A stretch of 60,000 nt of DNA from Strigamia acuminata (Eukaryota > Arthropoda > Chilopoda > Geophilomorpha > Linotaeniidae), in NCBI GenBank assembly GCA_949358305.1, contig OX442314.1, forward strand, positions 42,232,581 to 42,292,580, written 5' to 3'. A program made the translations under genes and the position numbers. Every line of letters starts with the position of its first letter. Positions within the stretch are counted from its first letter, which is position 1. Under the pieces are notes generated by a model that was not told where the DNA came from, ran no database searches, and was given only the letters and a program-made list of their open reading frames with translations. Shown in pieces: positions 29,101-40,720 of the stretch.

Positions 29101-29559
29101 AACATGTAAAACTAATGCCGACTCACGCACGACGCGAATGGCGTACGCACGCTCTTGGACAGAAACTACAAGCTAAATACCGCTAAAGTGCTTATATTTC
29201 TGCACTATAAAAGACTTGAAGCTTTACAAATAATAAAACTAATTTAATAAACTCTATTTAACTTACATATGAGTCCTAATCTAGTAGGAAAAACACAAAG
29301 GCAAAGTATGTCCGTGTAGGCGGATATCTTGGAATACAATGACACCATCTGGTGCTATAGTAATGTAACATAAAATGTGAAAAAACTACAGAACGCATGG
29401 TACCATACTTCATGCTTATCGAAAACAAACAGTAAAACATCGTGCTTAAGGCATTTAAATGACATTAAATGGATAGTTAATGAAATGGGAAACGAAAAAT
29501 ATATCGGATCGGAAATAAAGTATAATAAAATGTTTCATACACTGACAAATTCCCCCTTC
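29101..29559. other. No gene seen
   Basis: AT-rich, no motif. A short stretch at about 29,200 (gcactataaaag) resembles 52,538-52,552 and may be repeat debris. Confidence 0.4.
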
Positions 29560-29572
29560 CGATGTGTTTCTC

Positions 29573-29840
29573 GTTCGCGCCTGTTGCGGTCCTCCGCAAC
29601 TAGGTGGAGCTGCTGGCCCTCGATTGGCGGAATCGCGCCTCGAAAGTGACCCTTCCGAAAGTGGTGGGCCCCGCAGAGGCCCAAGAGAGTGCTACTAGCC
29701 AGCGAGGCAAACGGTCGCTTCCACGATCGCTCTTCCCAACTGACTATCATAGCAACCCGAATGATCGGCGTGGCGGCTCTGTCGCCCACCGGGGCCTGAG
29801 CGTTACGGCGACGCGGCCGAATATGCTACGCTAACCTTGT
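29573..29840 (+). repeat. Diverged LTR-like fragment
   Basis: It matches the reverse complement of about 51,775-52,040 at roughly 70-75%, including gttgcggtcctccgcaac and the caaacggtcgc block. It is a partial LTR of the family at 51,494-52,114, opposite orientation, without its ends. Confidence 0.6.
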
Positions 29841-29844
29841 CCTC

Positions 29845-30211
29845 GGTCTTAGTAGAACAGTAGACTCTTCATTTACTTCTGCCTCGTTAGAGACAGCAGA
29901 AGCAACAACTTCTTCTGGCAGCTCCGTTTCGGGACTGGATGGCGGAAAACGGATATCTTTTAAGATGGCAGCTACCTGCTCAACTGTTGGAGATACGGGT
30001 CCCTCGGTCGTGGGATTACGGCAACGACTTCTTTTAATATTTCTGGCTTGTTTGGTACGACGTCTGGAATTCCAGATGCCACCGGTGGAGTAAGAGGTCG
30101 GAGTGGTTCCACCTGTCGTCCCTCATTGGCCTGAGACTTGGCCATGGTCAGAAATCGAGGGTCCACGTAAGCAGCTTTGCCTCTGCTGTTTAAAATCTTT
30201 GCGGTACACAC
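29845..30211 (-). pseudogene. Unrecognised ORF fragment with one frameshift
   Basis: Minus frame from 30,211 reads MCTAKILNSRGKAAYVDPRF and a Pro-rich middle (PLTPPVASGIPDVVPNKPE). Near 29,985 the coding-like frame shifts and continues with VEQVAAILKDIRFPPSSPET to about 29,845. Its outer flank (30,206-30,258) matches 51,435-51,485, so the unit is a repeat. I cannot name the protein. Confidence 0.35.
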
Positions 30212-30409
30212 GAATGATAGCTGACGAGAAAAAGGAAAACAAACTAAAATCTAAAACAAAATATTTTGATTAGCCCTTACTTCTTCCTTGAATGAAAAGT
30301 AGACACCCACTGTCAGTACATTCTGTGGTTCCACCGCTCCTCCCGAGTGGTAGGAAACTCCAGGTCAAGCATTGCCGACCATAGTGGTCCTGGTGGATCA
30401 TGTTTACTA

Positions 30410-30585
30410 AACTCTATTCCAAAAAGTATTTGAAATACTCCCATTGGTTGGTTGGTGCTCTAGTTCAGTTTTGTATTGAATATGATGCTGTTTTCAGATT
30501 CCAGTAGACTTGTGCGAAGATTTTCAATGCACTAGAGCACCAACCAACCAATAGGAGTATTTCAAATACTTTTTGGAATAGAGTT
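30410..30585. mobile_element. 176-bp foldback MITE (aactctattcc termini, TA target)
   Basis: 55-bp arms (aactctattccaaaaagta... and its complement) differ at one or two positions. TA lies at 30,408-30,409 and 30,586-30,587. Confidence 0.75.
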
Positions 30586-30587
30586 TA

Positions 30588-31366
30588 CACAGTTTGCAGC
30601 TGGTTTCTCGACAACTAATAAAAACAATTTAACTCCACATTCTTTGCATTTAGCATTCACTTGTAAGTAATGTAATCCGTTCGTTTCAGCGATTGAGTTG
30701 AAAATACCAAAGCGCATGGTAATTGAATTTTTTTGACACGTTGCAGGAGATGATTTTGAAAAAGGTTTGGGGCAAAGCGATTTGTTTTAGCTGTTCCCAA
30801 CATTCCTCCAATGCTTAAATAATTTTCCAACAGCAGCTGAAGAAGGTGCAAGAGCTACATTATACTTTCTGAATATTTCTTGCACTCGTTGATAACGATT
30901 TAAACATGATATTAAATTTTAAAAATGTATTTTTTCTTTATCTTACAAAAAAACTTACCACTTGAAAAACTTTCCTACATATACATGGAGCCAGCAAAAG
31001 ATCACCTTCTAGAACCCAGTCTTGTCGCGATCCCTCTTCTTACTAATACAAGAAAGATGGCGGATGCTATTTCTAGATTTATACAAAATATCAACACAGA
31101 AACGAAGGTTTTCTCAATACGATCTTGCACGTTCATATAGTTGACAGCACATTGTTTCAGAAATGGCTGAAACGTTTGTAGTTTGTTAGTCATGGTTTGT
31201 ATTGTTTGTATGCCAAGTTTGGCAATTTGTAATCTGATAGAACTAGAATAAACCATGGTTTTCCAATGTGCTATCAATTATACGCCTACAGCACACTTTT
31301 GCAAATTTTAACTTTTTTCTGCAGATTCTGTTAGTATTCCTTTAGTATTCCGCTAGTTTCCTACAT
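30588..31366. other. Repeat debris with short minus-strand frames
   Basis: A minus-strand stretch near 30,600-30,710 encodes FNSIAETNGLHYLQVNAKC followed by KECG, coding-like but unassigned. 30,920-31,030 is a repeat shared with 46,980-47,067 plus 48,663-48,840, and it serves as the empty site for three insertions there (see 47,068-48,821). Confidence 0.45.
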
Positions 31367-31960
31367 CAACAAAAATAAACTGATAATGGGCTCCAGAAAC
31401 AGCAAATAATACCTTGCTAAAATATTTTTTATAATTAAAATTGAGTGATCCGCTATGAATAGGACACTGGATTCGGACATGTTTGCCGTCAATCGCACCT
31501 ACAAAAATCAATAACCATAAATCAGTCAGAAATAAATGCAATAAGTCGAATATTAACCACCTAAACAATGCGTCAATTGCCATTTCTCATAAAACTCTTT
31601 GGCAATCTGTAACCAATCATTTGTAGAACTCGGAAATTTTAAATAAACAGGTGCAAATGTATTCCAGATAGCTGCACATGTTTCCTTCACAATCATTCCA
31701 GCAGTAGTTTCCCCTAAACGGAACTGCACACTCAAAGAGTTGAATCGCTCACCAGTCGCTAGGCATCTGAAATGTTTAATAATTTTAATCAATCAATGTT
31801 TTATAAATATTTCGATCTACAAACAGTCAGCTACTTAATCTGGCATACCTAAGTGTAAGTTGAAGTCTTGTATCAACAGGAATACTTTTTCGCCACCGCG
31901 TGACATTCTATATGATGAAACGTGCCTTGACATTAAAACCAGCTTTGATGACCATTGTTG
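31367..31960 (-). pseudogene. PIF/Harbinger transposase (HARBI1-like), three exons, truncated
   Basis: The exon near 31,910-31,855 ends RWRKSIPVDTRLQLTLR at a GTATGCC donor. The second exon starts at about 31,776 after TTTCAG with CLATGERFNSLSVQFRLGET and runs to EKWQLTHCLG. After a short intron the third (from 31,498) reads AIDGKHVRIQCPIHSGSLNF and ends VDVGN at a stop. The CLG/AIDG junction and the first catalytic Asp are typical of HARBI1-type nucleases. The downstream catalytic region is absent and an upstream stop breaks the N-terminus. Confidence 0.75.
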
Positions 31961-32013
31961 CCATCGAAAACGATTTGAAGTGTTGTACGATAATGGAAGA
32001 CGAATGGACGACA

Positions 32014-32067
32014 ATATACTCAAAACCACCCCAACGTTGATCTATTTCACTGGTGTAGTGGCACAAA
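32014..32067. repeat. Fragment of the 'tactcaaaaccacc' MITE family
   Basis: It matches 37,739-37,802 (tatactcaaaaccaccccaacgttgat ... actggtgtagtggcacaaaa) with a 9-10 base gap. The other half is not clear. Confidence 0.6.
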
Positions 32068-33340
32068 ATTCCTTGAATTCAGGTATCCTATTGGCTACTC
32101 CTAATCCTTCTGTTCTAAAGGACTACTTAAGCTCCGGTTGACCACCAGACCTCCGGTTCTTTTGGTTTTCTGTTTGGTCTTGTATCTTATGTGAAAACTG
32201 AAAAGCCCACCCCAACGTTTCGTGACTTGCGATTGCAGCGCAGTTGGGGATTCTCCAGGGTGATTCATTACGATGAAGGTCCGTCCGTATGAAAAAGTAC
32301 GGTAAATGGATCGTGAATCGACAGCGTGCGAAACACCTGGTTGGTAGCCTGCGAGCAATATGTTAATATTTGCGCTAAACAACTACTTGGTTTTTGGTAA
32401 ATTCCGCAATTATTTACCCAGTGGTTGGTACCACCGACGACGACCACTTATCGCTTAAACAAATACCCGGTCATGGATCACGTGATCCTTTGGTCGTAAG
32501 GCATTTTATGGCGGATGGAGGTTTCCTCCCGCAATGGTTTAAACGCTATTGTGACGGTCCCCGCCGACATTCGAATTATAATTAATAACTAATCTTTTAT
32601 TATGTTTTCCGTAGCATATGAGAATTATTTAATTCTCATCACATCGATTGATCTCATCGATGAAATGTAGGTTTGAAGCTATGCAGAGAATTCTCCGCAT
32701 CCACGTGCGTTATCGGTACGTTGCCTAAAATAGGCCTCGCCCGATGATTGTGCGAACCCAGCCCTATCCCTCGGCCCGCCCAGGACATCCAACCAGACGT
32801 TGCCCCCGTTATTTCACGTGTATTCAGAACCCGGACTCTTTGTTAATAAACAATACTATTTATCGATATCGTTTGTAAGTTATTCACTTTGTATTTTTAC
32901 TTGGCGCGCACATTTAGTTTAGCATATTTCGGTAGGTTAAGTTTATTCATCCTATAGAAAAGGATGGAAAAGGTAGAATCGTCACAAAATAACCTATTGT
33001 AATTTGTAAATACAAGAAATATTGTAATGTATTCCCAGCTGCGAGTGGACTTCTAAGCTAGATGCGTTCACGTTCACGGTCACGAATCACGATCATGGAG
33101 AAGAGAACTTTATTTCTTGCTGGTCAACGGGCTGCGGCAGAAAATATTTAATCGATTATTTAAAAGTTTAAATTGAATTCCTTTAATACTTGCTTTGATC
33201 CTTCCTTGGCTTGGCTAGAATCTGCATCCGATCCGATCCGTTAAATTAGTTATTATTACGAGATTGAACTGTTCCTACATTTCATTTGTTGAAACATTAT
33301 GGTACTACTCCGTATTTTTTAAAAATATTGAATTGAGTTG
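32068..33340. other. No gene supported; possible solo LTR
   Basis: No convincing frame. 32,551-32,910 begins tgtgacggtccccgccgaca, contains aataaa near 32,845, and is followed by ttggcgcgcaca at about 32,901, which resembles an LTR end and primer site, but I see no target duplication. Confidence 0.25.
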
Positions 33341-33347
33341 TTTTGAA

Positions 33348-33460
33348 ACAAGCGACTAAATCCTGACATCCACCTCGCTCTTGATTGGTCCATATTTTGC
33401 TTGTTGTGTTCCAAATTCCACCACCGCGATCACCGGCGCTGTTAGGATTTAGTCGCTTGT
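33348..33460. promoter_or_regulatory. Inverted 17-bp arms upstream of the five-exon gene
   Basis: acaagcgactaaatcct (33,348-33,364) is perfectly inverted at 33,444-33,460. Between them is a reverse CCAAT-type box (gattggtcc near 33,384). A GTAAGT donor at about 33,470 and a cag acceptor at 33,518 could bound a 5'-UTR intron of the gene that follows. Confidence 0.4.
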
Positions 33461-33616
33461 GAGTTGAGAGTAAGTTTTGACCTTTTGTCCTCTTTGTTAT
33501 TAATTTAACAAAAGCAGAAGTTGTGTCGCATACAAAAGAACGCCGTAAACCTAAAGTTCGGAATTTTTCAAAATTTGAGAGAAAAATTTCGTTTCTTCCT
33601 TTGCAAAATCAAGAAC

Positions 33617-34526
33617 ATGCATAAACTACGAGAAAGAAAAGGACCGAATGAAGGAAAATGTAATTTAAACTCAAAACAATTTTCTACGACTACATGTTTT
33701 AAAACTGCGAAAAGTCCAAACCAAAAAACTGCGAAAAATCCATACGAATTTCTAGAAACGTTTGCGACGGATGCTAAAGCTGTGGTATAGCTTACATCTC
33801 GAATTAACATGTGCTTAAAAAGTTTTCATCAATCGATGATTTTCAGAGTTTTGGCGATTGGATTAAATTTTGGATCAAAGTTTGGGTGAAATTCAGTGTT
33901 CCAACGGCTTTTAGCAACAAGAAATCGGTAAATTCATTTTAAAATGCTGAAATGCAAGTTATGATTTGAATTTTCCTCTATTTAGAGTGACGGAAGCCGG
34001 TTTATTCCCGCTCCTACTACTGAAAATATAATTGCCTCATTGTGCGACTACATTAATAAAGGTGGGTGCAAAATAAGTTATTTTTCTTCATTATTTATTC
34101 AAAATGAGGAATATTGATTGATTTTTTTTTTTATATTTAGCTACAGGACAGTCACCTCACTTTTTGATGTTTTATTTTTTGCGAATGTTTCAAAGCATTT
34201 TACATAAAGGTAATAACAGTTGCTACTTACCGGTAGTAAATATTAAAGCATTTGCATTTATTTCAAGTTTTAACGGAATCACAACTCGAAACTGGAGGAA
34301 TGGCGAAAAAAGACAATCAGGTGAAAAATGTGGTTTTTTAAAATTATTATTTTGTGTTATTTATTTTGTGTTTTTTTTTTGTTTACAGAACACTATAAAT
34401 AACTGGCTGATCGAAAAGTTGAACTCAACTCTGGCAAATCTAGAAGACCTGTTTGTGGGAACCGTTCATAACTTGCTCCCGAAATGTGAAAGCAATGATT
34501 TCGAATATTACAAAATAATTAATTAA
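33617..34526 (+). CDS. Five-exon gene of unknown function, 167 aa
   Basis: The exons are 33,617-33,784, 33,986-34,061, 34,141-34,209, 34,268-34,320 and 34,389-34,526. Every junction is GT-AG, the phases (0,1,1,0) match, and the total of 504 nt ends in TAA. Introns are 201, 79, 58 and 68 bp. The ATG at 33,617 has a fair context (agaacatgc); an open frame continues upstream, so an earlier start in an upstream exon is possible. The N-terminal 55 residues are basic and Ser/Thr/Asn-rich (KLRERKGPNEGK). The C-terminal two-thirds look helical (PHFLMFYFLRMFQSILHK, then NWLIEKLNSTLANLEDLFVG). I do not recognise the family. It lies head-to-tail toward the galactosyltransferase gene on the other strand. 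The perfect phasing is the main evidence that this is a real gene and not chance. Confidence 0.7.
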
Positions 34527-35599
34527 AAAGTCAATGAATACCGGTACAATAACGATAAAAAAAATCTGAGTAGCTGCGGTAGAACTGTACAGTACTCGAC
34601 CGTGTTAACAGTACCAATTACTTAAAAAAAAATTGCATCAATAAATTTTATTGGCAAAATGTCCTAATAACCTGAGTTAAAGTATAAACTTCGCATTTAT
34701 TTACTCAAACTCTGAGAAAAGTACAGATATTTTTTCTATTAATCTAAAAATTATTAATATTTATCTCAAACAACTCCAACAAACACACAAAATTGGGCAC
34801 TAAAAAACATCATCTCCTTCCATTTAAAAATGGCTGGAAATCCCATAGGGATGCAAACTGTAGAGCATATACTCAAACACGTGCATCCAGTTCGGCGATA
34901 TCCCATGAAAAGAAACTGCAAAGTCACCACAACAGTCCATGGAACCCTGAATTAATTTTAATTAATTAAAAGAGAAAAAAGAAAAAAAAGAAAAATTATT
35001 TCTAGAACATTTTCTTAATTATTCTTGTAACATCGTGGGTAAGATTTATAATAAGTGTCCAACGTGGATTTTCACAAAAGACATACAACCGAGCGTCGAT
35101 TATCCATACTAATTGCCAGACTGAGTATTATTGACACAATCGGACCTTGGGTTCCCACTCAACTGAAACAGGACAGAATGTTCAGTTTTCTGCCCAGTTT
35201 TATTTTCTGCTATGACGCCACTTCCTTTTATTTGGGCAGAAAATAGCAGGCAGATAAAATAGACATCACAAGTCATTCAGACCAATCAGATCACTTTCTG
35301 ACCAGTGACGTCATCTTGACTTGTGGTTAGGCCAAAACAATTTCAAACAAAATGGCAGCCAATCTAAACTTTGTTTTAAAGAAATTTTTTCCTAAAATTT
35401 TTGTATAAACAAAGTGACCTTACATCACGACAAAGCTTCCTCACACACTGCTAAGCTCACCACAACTTACCTCGAAAATCTGAAGGCTACAGTTGGGCTT
35501 AAATATATTAGTTAAGTGGACATACCCATCAAATCACAAGACATCAGCTTCATGGACGTTTTTGGATTTGGTTTCTTAAAACAGCATCTGTTTCATCGA
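34527..35599. other. No gene seen
   Basis: AT-rich 3' flank. A 63-codon plus frame at 35,055-35,246 has no motif. 35,180-35,300 contains imperfect inverted pieces (tttctgccc / gggcagaaa), possibly an old MITE. Confidence 0.4.
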
Positions 35600-35770
35600 A
35601 AGACCAACACCATAGACTGACTATGGAAAGTTGTTTGTGCTGAATGGTCTACTCTTACACCTGAGAAGTGCAGAGAAGCGTTTCAGTCTCGGAAACAAGA
35701 TGTAGGGCTGTTATTGCACTCTATGGGAGACACATTGGACAAACTAAGACGATTCACTAACGTTTATTAA
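35600..35770 (+). pseudogene. Tc1/mariner-type transposase C-terminal fragment
   Basis: The plus frame reads WKVVCAEWSTLTPEKCREAF, close to the 'LW..v..EWskLtpe.c..lv.SMprR' end of Tc1-like transposases, then runs to LLLHSMGDTLDKLRRF. Only the last 50 or so residues remain. Confidence 0.4.
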
Positions 35771-35935
35771 AGGAAATAAATTAAAAACTGCAGTGTTTCA
35801 TATTTGAGTATTTACCCTCTGTATATCTGCAGTCAAACAATGCGAATTAACATTGACGGTATGCTGCCATTCTAATGACAATGTCTGTCTTTCGCGAAAA
35901 TCCACCTCTGGCCCACATTCTAAACTTATTCCCGA

Positions 35936-36942
35936 TTACTCTTCTACCTCTTTGCTGGAGAAGTAAAGACTGTTCAAATACGAAAGATTTTTCGCAAAAC
36001 CTCCCGGAATTAAATGTTGTCTGGGCGAGAACGGGAAAAATCTGCCACGACCGAGTTCGTCTCTCGAATCGCCGGCAATTACCCCGACATTTGCTAAACA
36101 TTTCCCCATTTCCTTGTCTTCGGGGCCATACTCCCTGCAGATTTTTTTGTTTGGAATCGCCCTGGTGACGAATCGCCGCACCGCCTCTTTGCTCAACACG
36201 TAACCGGCATCCGCACTCATGTATCCTTGTTTCCCCAGTTTCGATCGCTGTTTCTCGAGGGATTTCAATCGGCAGCCGAAGTATACGGGTCGCGATGCTT
36301 TGTGGGTTGACAGAAAGTGGCGGAGATTTTCAAGTACTACGTAAGATTTGTCATCCACCTTCAAGAACCAATCAGCATCCTTGATGTGATGTTTGTAAAC
36401 ATAACGGAATGCTTCCTTTGTCTTGGCCAATATAAATTTATTCCCAACTGGAAGTTTAAGCGCGATTGATGGCAATTTGTGATCCGCTACGGAGCTCATA
36501 AAAAGGAGAACGTTGCATCGTTTCCCCCATGTTGCTTTAATGTGCATCGCCTTCGATTTGTTGTTCTTGTGTGACGTCATTACCATACATAGTACACGAA
36601 TGTGCTGCTCCAAGAGCACATTTTTATCTGAAGTTAAAAATTCGAAAAAAATTAAAAAAAATTAAAATATTAAAAATAAAAACACAAAATTTTTAGACTA
36701 TTCTTTGATCAACACTTCGTCAATGAATTTTTCTCACCTTTTTTAGCAGCCTCGTTTTGATCATTCATTACTCTTTGTTCAAAATAATCATTATGTCCGT
36801 CCTGGCGCGCCATTATGATTAAATTCTCCCATTGGTTTAGATATAAAAATATGTAGCAGAAACTAAAACCACTCGTGAAGCCTACGCACAGTGCAATAAA
36901 GGACGTACTAACCGATATAAGCTTAGCAATGTTCACTGCCAT
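35936..36942 (-). CDS. Core-1 beta-1,3-galactosyltransferase-like (C1GALT1 family) with altered DxD
   Basis: Two exons: 36,942-36,738 and 36,627-35,936, with a GT-AG intron of 110 bp in phase 1; product about 298 aa. I chose the ATG at 36,942 because it places a type II membrane anchor (SFIALCVGFTSGFSFCYIFLYL, residues about 14-35) near the N-terminus. The luminal domain shows IRVLCMVMTSHKNNKSKA, ATWGKRCNVLLFMSS, FRYVYKHHIKDADWFLKVDD, YFGCR, GKQGYMSADAGYVLSKEAVR, GPEDKEMGKCL and GRGRFFPFSPRQHLIPG. This is the fold that adds Gal to GalNAc-Ser/Thr in the Golgi. The metal-binding DDD is here DDK, and the usual C-terminal Cys-rich/FHY part is missing. An AATAAA signal lies at 35,763-35,768. It may be a divergent paralogue or a catalytically dead protein. 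Confidence 0.85.
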
Positions 36943-37740
36943 GTTAATAGTCAGCGCCGCACCGAGTATTACGGCGCTCGCGCTCTGAACAATGACGACA
37001 AATTGCGCCTCTGTTAACTGATTAAATAAATAAATATTTATTCTTCTTTTTATGATCTTCTTTATTTCATTTATCGTCCTGTGCATGTGTAATGAAATTA
37101 GCAATTTCAATTTCTCAGTGTGTAAAATAAATTAAAAATTAAATGCAACTACAGACATTACAGTTTACTCCGCAATAATACTTCTATGTTGGTTTCCTTT
37201 GTCGCCAGGTTAATACTATTATGGTAACTGTAAACATACTGGATTGGTTGTTCAACAAAGCCACCGTAGGTGAGGTTGTGTAACGTGTAAGATTTATTCT
37301 CCTTCCAAATCAAATCGTGTTTTTGCTTGTGTGAACCCCGTATTCGGCAACGTTGTACTCACTCGATAATGGAAGTTCGTTGACTCAACCGTCTGCGCTT
37401 TCATGATGATTTTACTCCAAATTTTGACCTCGCTGTTAGATTTTGACGCTCTAAAATGTCGTGTGGTGCAGGAATTGTTTGAAAGAGAAGTTGTTTCATA
37501 GACCAAGGTATATTTTAATCGCGATGAACACAACAAAGTAACCTGAAATTCGAGTATTTTTATTTTTTTCGATTCAAAAAGGTTTCATCAATGTTTGTGT
37601 TTAAACCTTTACTTTATCTTTAATTATTTCATATATATATATACTTAATTTCTGTAATTTGATGGTTTATTGTTATTTTTGTAATTAAGATTGAATTTGT
37701 TTGACTTGATTTGTTAGGGGGTGTAAAATCCAACTCTCTA

Positions 37741-37951
37741 TACTCAAAACCACCACAACGTTGATCTATTGTTCGAGCCGTATCACTGGTGTAGTGGCAC
37801 AAAAAGTAGCTCATAACACCATATTTGTAAAAAAAAGTCCAGACATGTGATCGATTACCAACATTGTCAAAGGTACAGAACTACTTTTCCACGTAGCAGA
37901 ACACATGGCGTAAACAGGCTAAATACATCAACGTTGTGGTGGTTTTGAGTA
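37741..37951. mobile_element. 211-bp TA MITE (tactcaaaaccaccacaacg termini)
   Basis: Inverted termini of about 24 bp, with TA at 37,739-37,740 and 37,952-37,953. The homologous position in copy B (about 44,998-45,006, ctctctacctcc) is the empty site. Confidence 0.88.
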
Positions 37952-38716
37952 TACCTCCACGTGGTCACCCCTGGATAAACTGATGACTTGACACGTCTCA
38001 GTGGAACCAGAAGAGAGCTCTGGTCATTGAAAATTTCTGTCACATCATCTAGTTGTATTGTAAGCCCGCGTTCAAGAAGGAATGTGGCATTTACAATTCT
38101 CATTGTATTGTTAGCCGGCATTCCTCCATGATTGTGGCATTTACATGACCGTATTGTATTGTAAGACTGCATTCCTACATGAATGTAGCATTTACATTTT
38201 TTGAAGTTTATAAATATTTGTGCTGGTATATTACTTTTGCCGACTATTTCTGAAATATTATCAAGTGACCAATCTTTTCCATGAATTGGAAACTGCCTTG
38301 CTGTCATCTTTTTCTATTGATACAAATTTGTAGACTGGGCTTAACAGATCCATGCTGGCTGTCTAGACATTTTGTACTCTTATTCTTTTGTCTCGGTCTA
38401 AGAATTCTGATGTACTATCGAATGTAATCCTCGCTATTGCCGATAATGCAAAGGGGTTGTGGGTTATTTGTTTCCACTGTGAAAGGTGGAATACATGTTG
38501 CTGCAAAAATTGTAGCTCCGACTGTATGACTTAACACTTGTGCAGCTACTTTCATTGAGCTGAATGAAAGCAGACAAAATTGTATGCTTTTAATAAAATG
38601 AGAATGTTTAAAAATTAAAATTAAACTGCTTACTATGGCTCTCTGCTGATCGCGAGCTGTCGTGCCCGTCATAAAGACAGTTATCGATGGACTTTTCTGT
38701 CTTTTCGAAGCATTAA

Positions 38717-38992
38717 TTATCTCTTTCTGTCAATTGGTTCATTCTTGCTGTCCGACTCATAAAAAGCGACAACATGGCCCCATTCAGCAACACCACCACC
38801 AGTAAATGGTATTTTATCAGATAATTTTTCAGCAATACGATCTGGGCTGTTGCAATCCGGTAATTTTATCACTAAACTTACCAAATTGAGGTGCCGTCTA
38901 TAGGGCTTAAACTCGATTGATCTGTGAATACGTCTAGGGAATAAATAGAAGTTTGAAATAAAAAAAACACACAATAACTTTATTCGTTTCAT
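38717..38992 (-). pseudogene. P-like transposase fragment
   Basis: The frame contains FTGGGVAEWGHVVAFYESDS and KNEP. The 'W.hI..fYe.Dsk' pattern occurs in P/THAP9-type transposases. Copy B holds another block of the same enzyme at 46,028-46,321, which supports the call. Frames are broken. Confidence 0.4.
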
Positions 38993-39435
38993 TACAAATG
39001 ATAATGAATAAATGTGATAAATTATGACTAGAAATTACTATTAAAATTAAACAAAGAAAGGAAAAAATGAAAACAAATAAGCGCTCAACAACGACTTGTT
39101 GTTGCGTGCAAAATGGCGAGGCGGACTCGCCGGGTAAAATTGCGCTGCTCGTTCGATGGCGATGGCCAGAGTTCCAGACAAGTCGACGGAACTCTCACGA
39201 TGACAGCAAGCGTTGGTGCTATGACAGCAACAGTAAGTCCTGGACAAGTCGACGGGACTTAACACTGACTGGCAGTGAGCAGTTTCTCTGGCGGGGACCA
39301 AAATGCCAAAAAATTAATTGCCATTAAATCCAAAAAAAGGTTTTTCTAATGCCATGCCCAAATGCTTTGACAACGCAACATTAGCTGGGGCCATGTGACA
39401 AACAACATCAACAACTTGAAAATTGCATGACGTAT

Positions 39436-40530
39436 GTCAACGAGCAGATATTTTCTTTCGTACGCTTTAAGAAGAACATCCTGTTGAATATATGAATACA
39501 TATTTTTAAAAAAAGTAAAAATTCAGCATTAGTAGGCTTTTAAACTGACAAATTCATGCCACTTCCAGTGAAAAAATAACTTATTGGATGTTACATGCTT
39601 TTCCCAACAAACCAGTAATAACAAAAACGAGGGCATGTTGCCCAGAGGAAATTCCATGTTTTCTGGCTGTGTAAGTTTGACATCCCATCAAAACACAAGT
39701 CGATAACTTTTTCATGATCCGTGTTTGCTGCCGTGTCTTGTCGCCGTTCCTGGCTGTTTACGCTCGTTCCTGGCTGTTCTGGGCGACAAAACAACGGCTC
39801 CTGAAGTGTTTCACATTTGCATGGCCTTATGGCACGGAATGCTAGCAAACCAAGCTTCTGAATTCTCTTCTAAACAGCTTGAGAATAATGAAAGAAACAA
39901 CCTGCAATTCTCGCATTTGGAAATGAAGTGGCAAGGGCATTTTGAATTGCTCTTTCGAAATCTGACGACCTCCAGATTCAAAATGGGCACCATCTGCTTG
40001 ATCTAGGTGAACAGTGCAGTGTATGCAATTTTATTCCTTTGTGGCATCAGCGCATAGACGACAGGAAACACATAGCCGTGCGCAGTGCATGCAATGTGCA
40101 AAGCTGATAAAAAATGCTGGGCGCAACTTTAAACGTACTATCAAAGTGTGTAAAAAAAAAAAAAAAAAATAGAAGAAAAAAAAAATGAATTTTCCCCAAA
40201 TAAACTTTCATCTTGCTTGAAGCAATACGAAAGTTGTCCAAATCCTTACTACAGGGGATCAGTTCTTGCTGGTTGTTCATCTATCTAGTCGTTGTGCCTA
40301 AAACCTCCAACCATTTGAAACAAAAACAATGAAAACTCCATCTGGGCACAGAGTAATGCAATAAAAAACTTTCAAATCGATGCAAGGTTGAGTCATGTTA
40401 TGAGGTTATTCTTGCATGGATGGTCGGCGCTTACGGGACGTTTCTTGCTTGCTGATTAAAGAAACTAAAGATTTGGGCTGTTTATATTTTGTTTTTTTTA
40501 AACAGTAAAGTCATATTCTTTCAAACATAT
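39436..40530. other. No gene supported
   Basis: Frames at 39,591-39,848 and 39,811-39,993 (minus) look partly coding (HEKVIDLCFDGMSNLHSQ) but I cannot assign them. A poly-A/T stretch lies at 40,148-40,185. Confidence 0.35.
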
Positions 40531-40531
40531 C

Positions 40532-40720
40532 TCATTCGTCGCACGTGTGATGTCTACACGCGATCCGAATATTTCTTGTGTAGAGCCAGCGCCTGAATCC
40601 GGCGCATTCAGAGTTTAAATGCTCCGCGGCTCTCGCAGGCGATGCATTTCTTGGTTTCTTCTTCCAAATGCCCCCACCCCGAACAGAGGGGGCACAGTTC
40701 AAAAATATAGAAAAAAAGGA
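40532..40720 (-). pseudogene. Zinc-ribbon ORF fragment
   Basis: A minus frame near 40,700-40,605 reads FELCPLCSGWGHLEEETKK then CIACESRGAFKL, two CxxC pairs with CxxCxGxG character. It matches the N-terminal domain of the 421-aa ORF at 52,601-53,866 (CPVCNGFGY ... CMNCGG) and a third copy at 43.8 kb. It directly abuts a solo LTR. Confidence 0.45.

Larger units (their letters stand above)
37272..39435. repeat. 2.2-kb P-like repeat, copy A
   Basis: It is collinear with 44,505-46,710 (for example gaggttgtgtaacgtgtaag at the left end and atgccatgcccaaatg near the right). It contains three ~45-bp direct units at 38,060-38,200 (attgtaag..gcattcctacatgaatgtagcattta) and a TA MITE absent from copy B. 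Fragments of a P-type transposase are on the minus strand. Confidence 0.75.

Noticed and set aside
32551-32910. Solo LTR
   Set aside because: TG start and primer-like sequence are suggestive, but I find no TSD and no definite 3' end.
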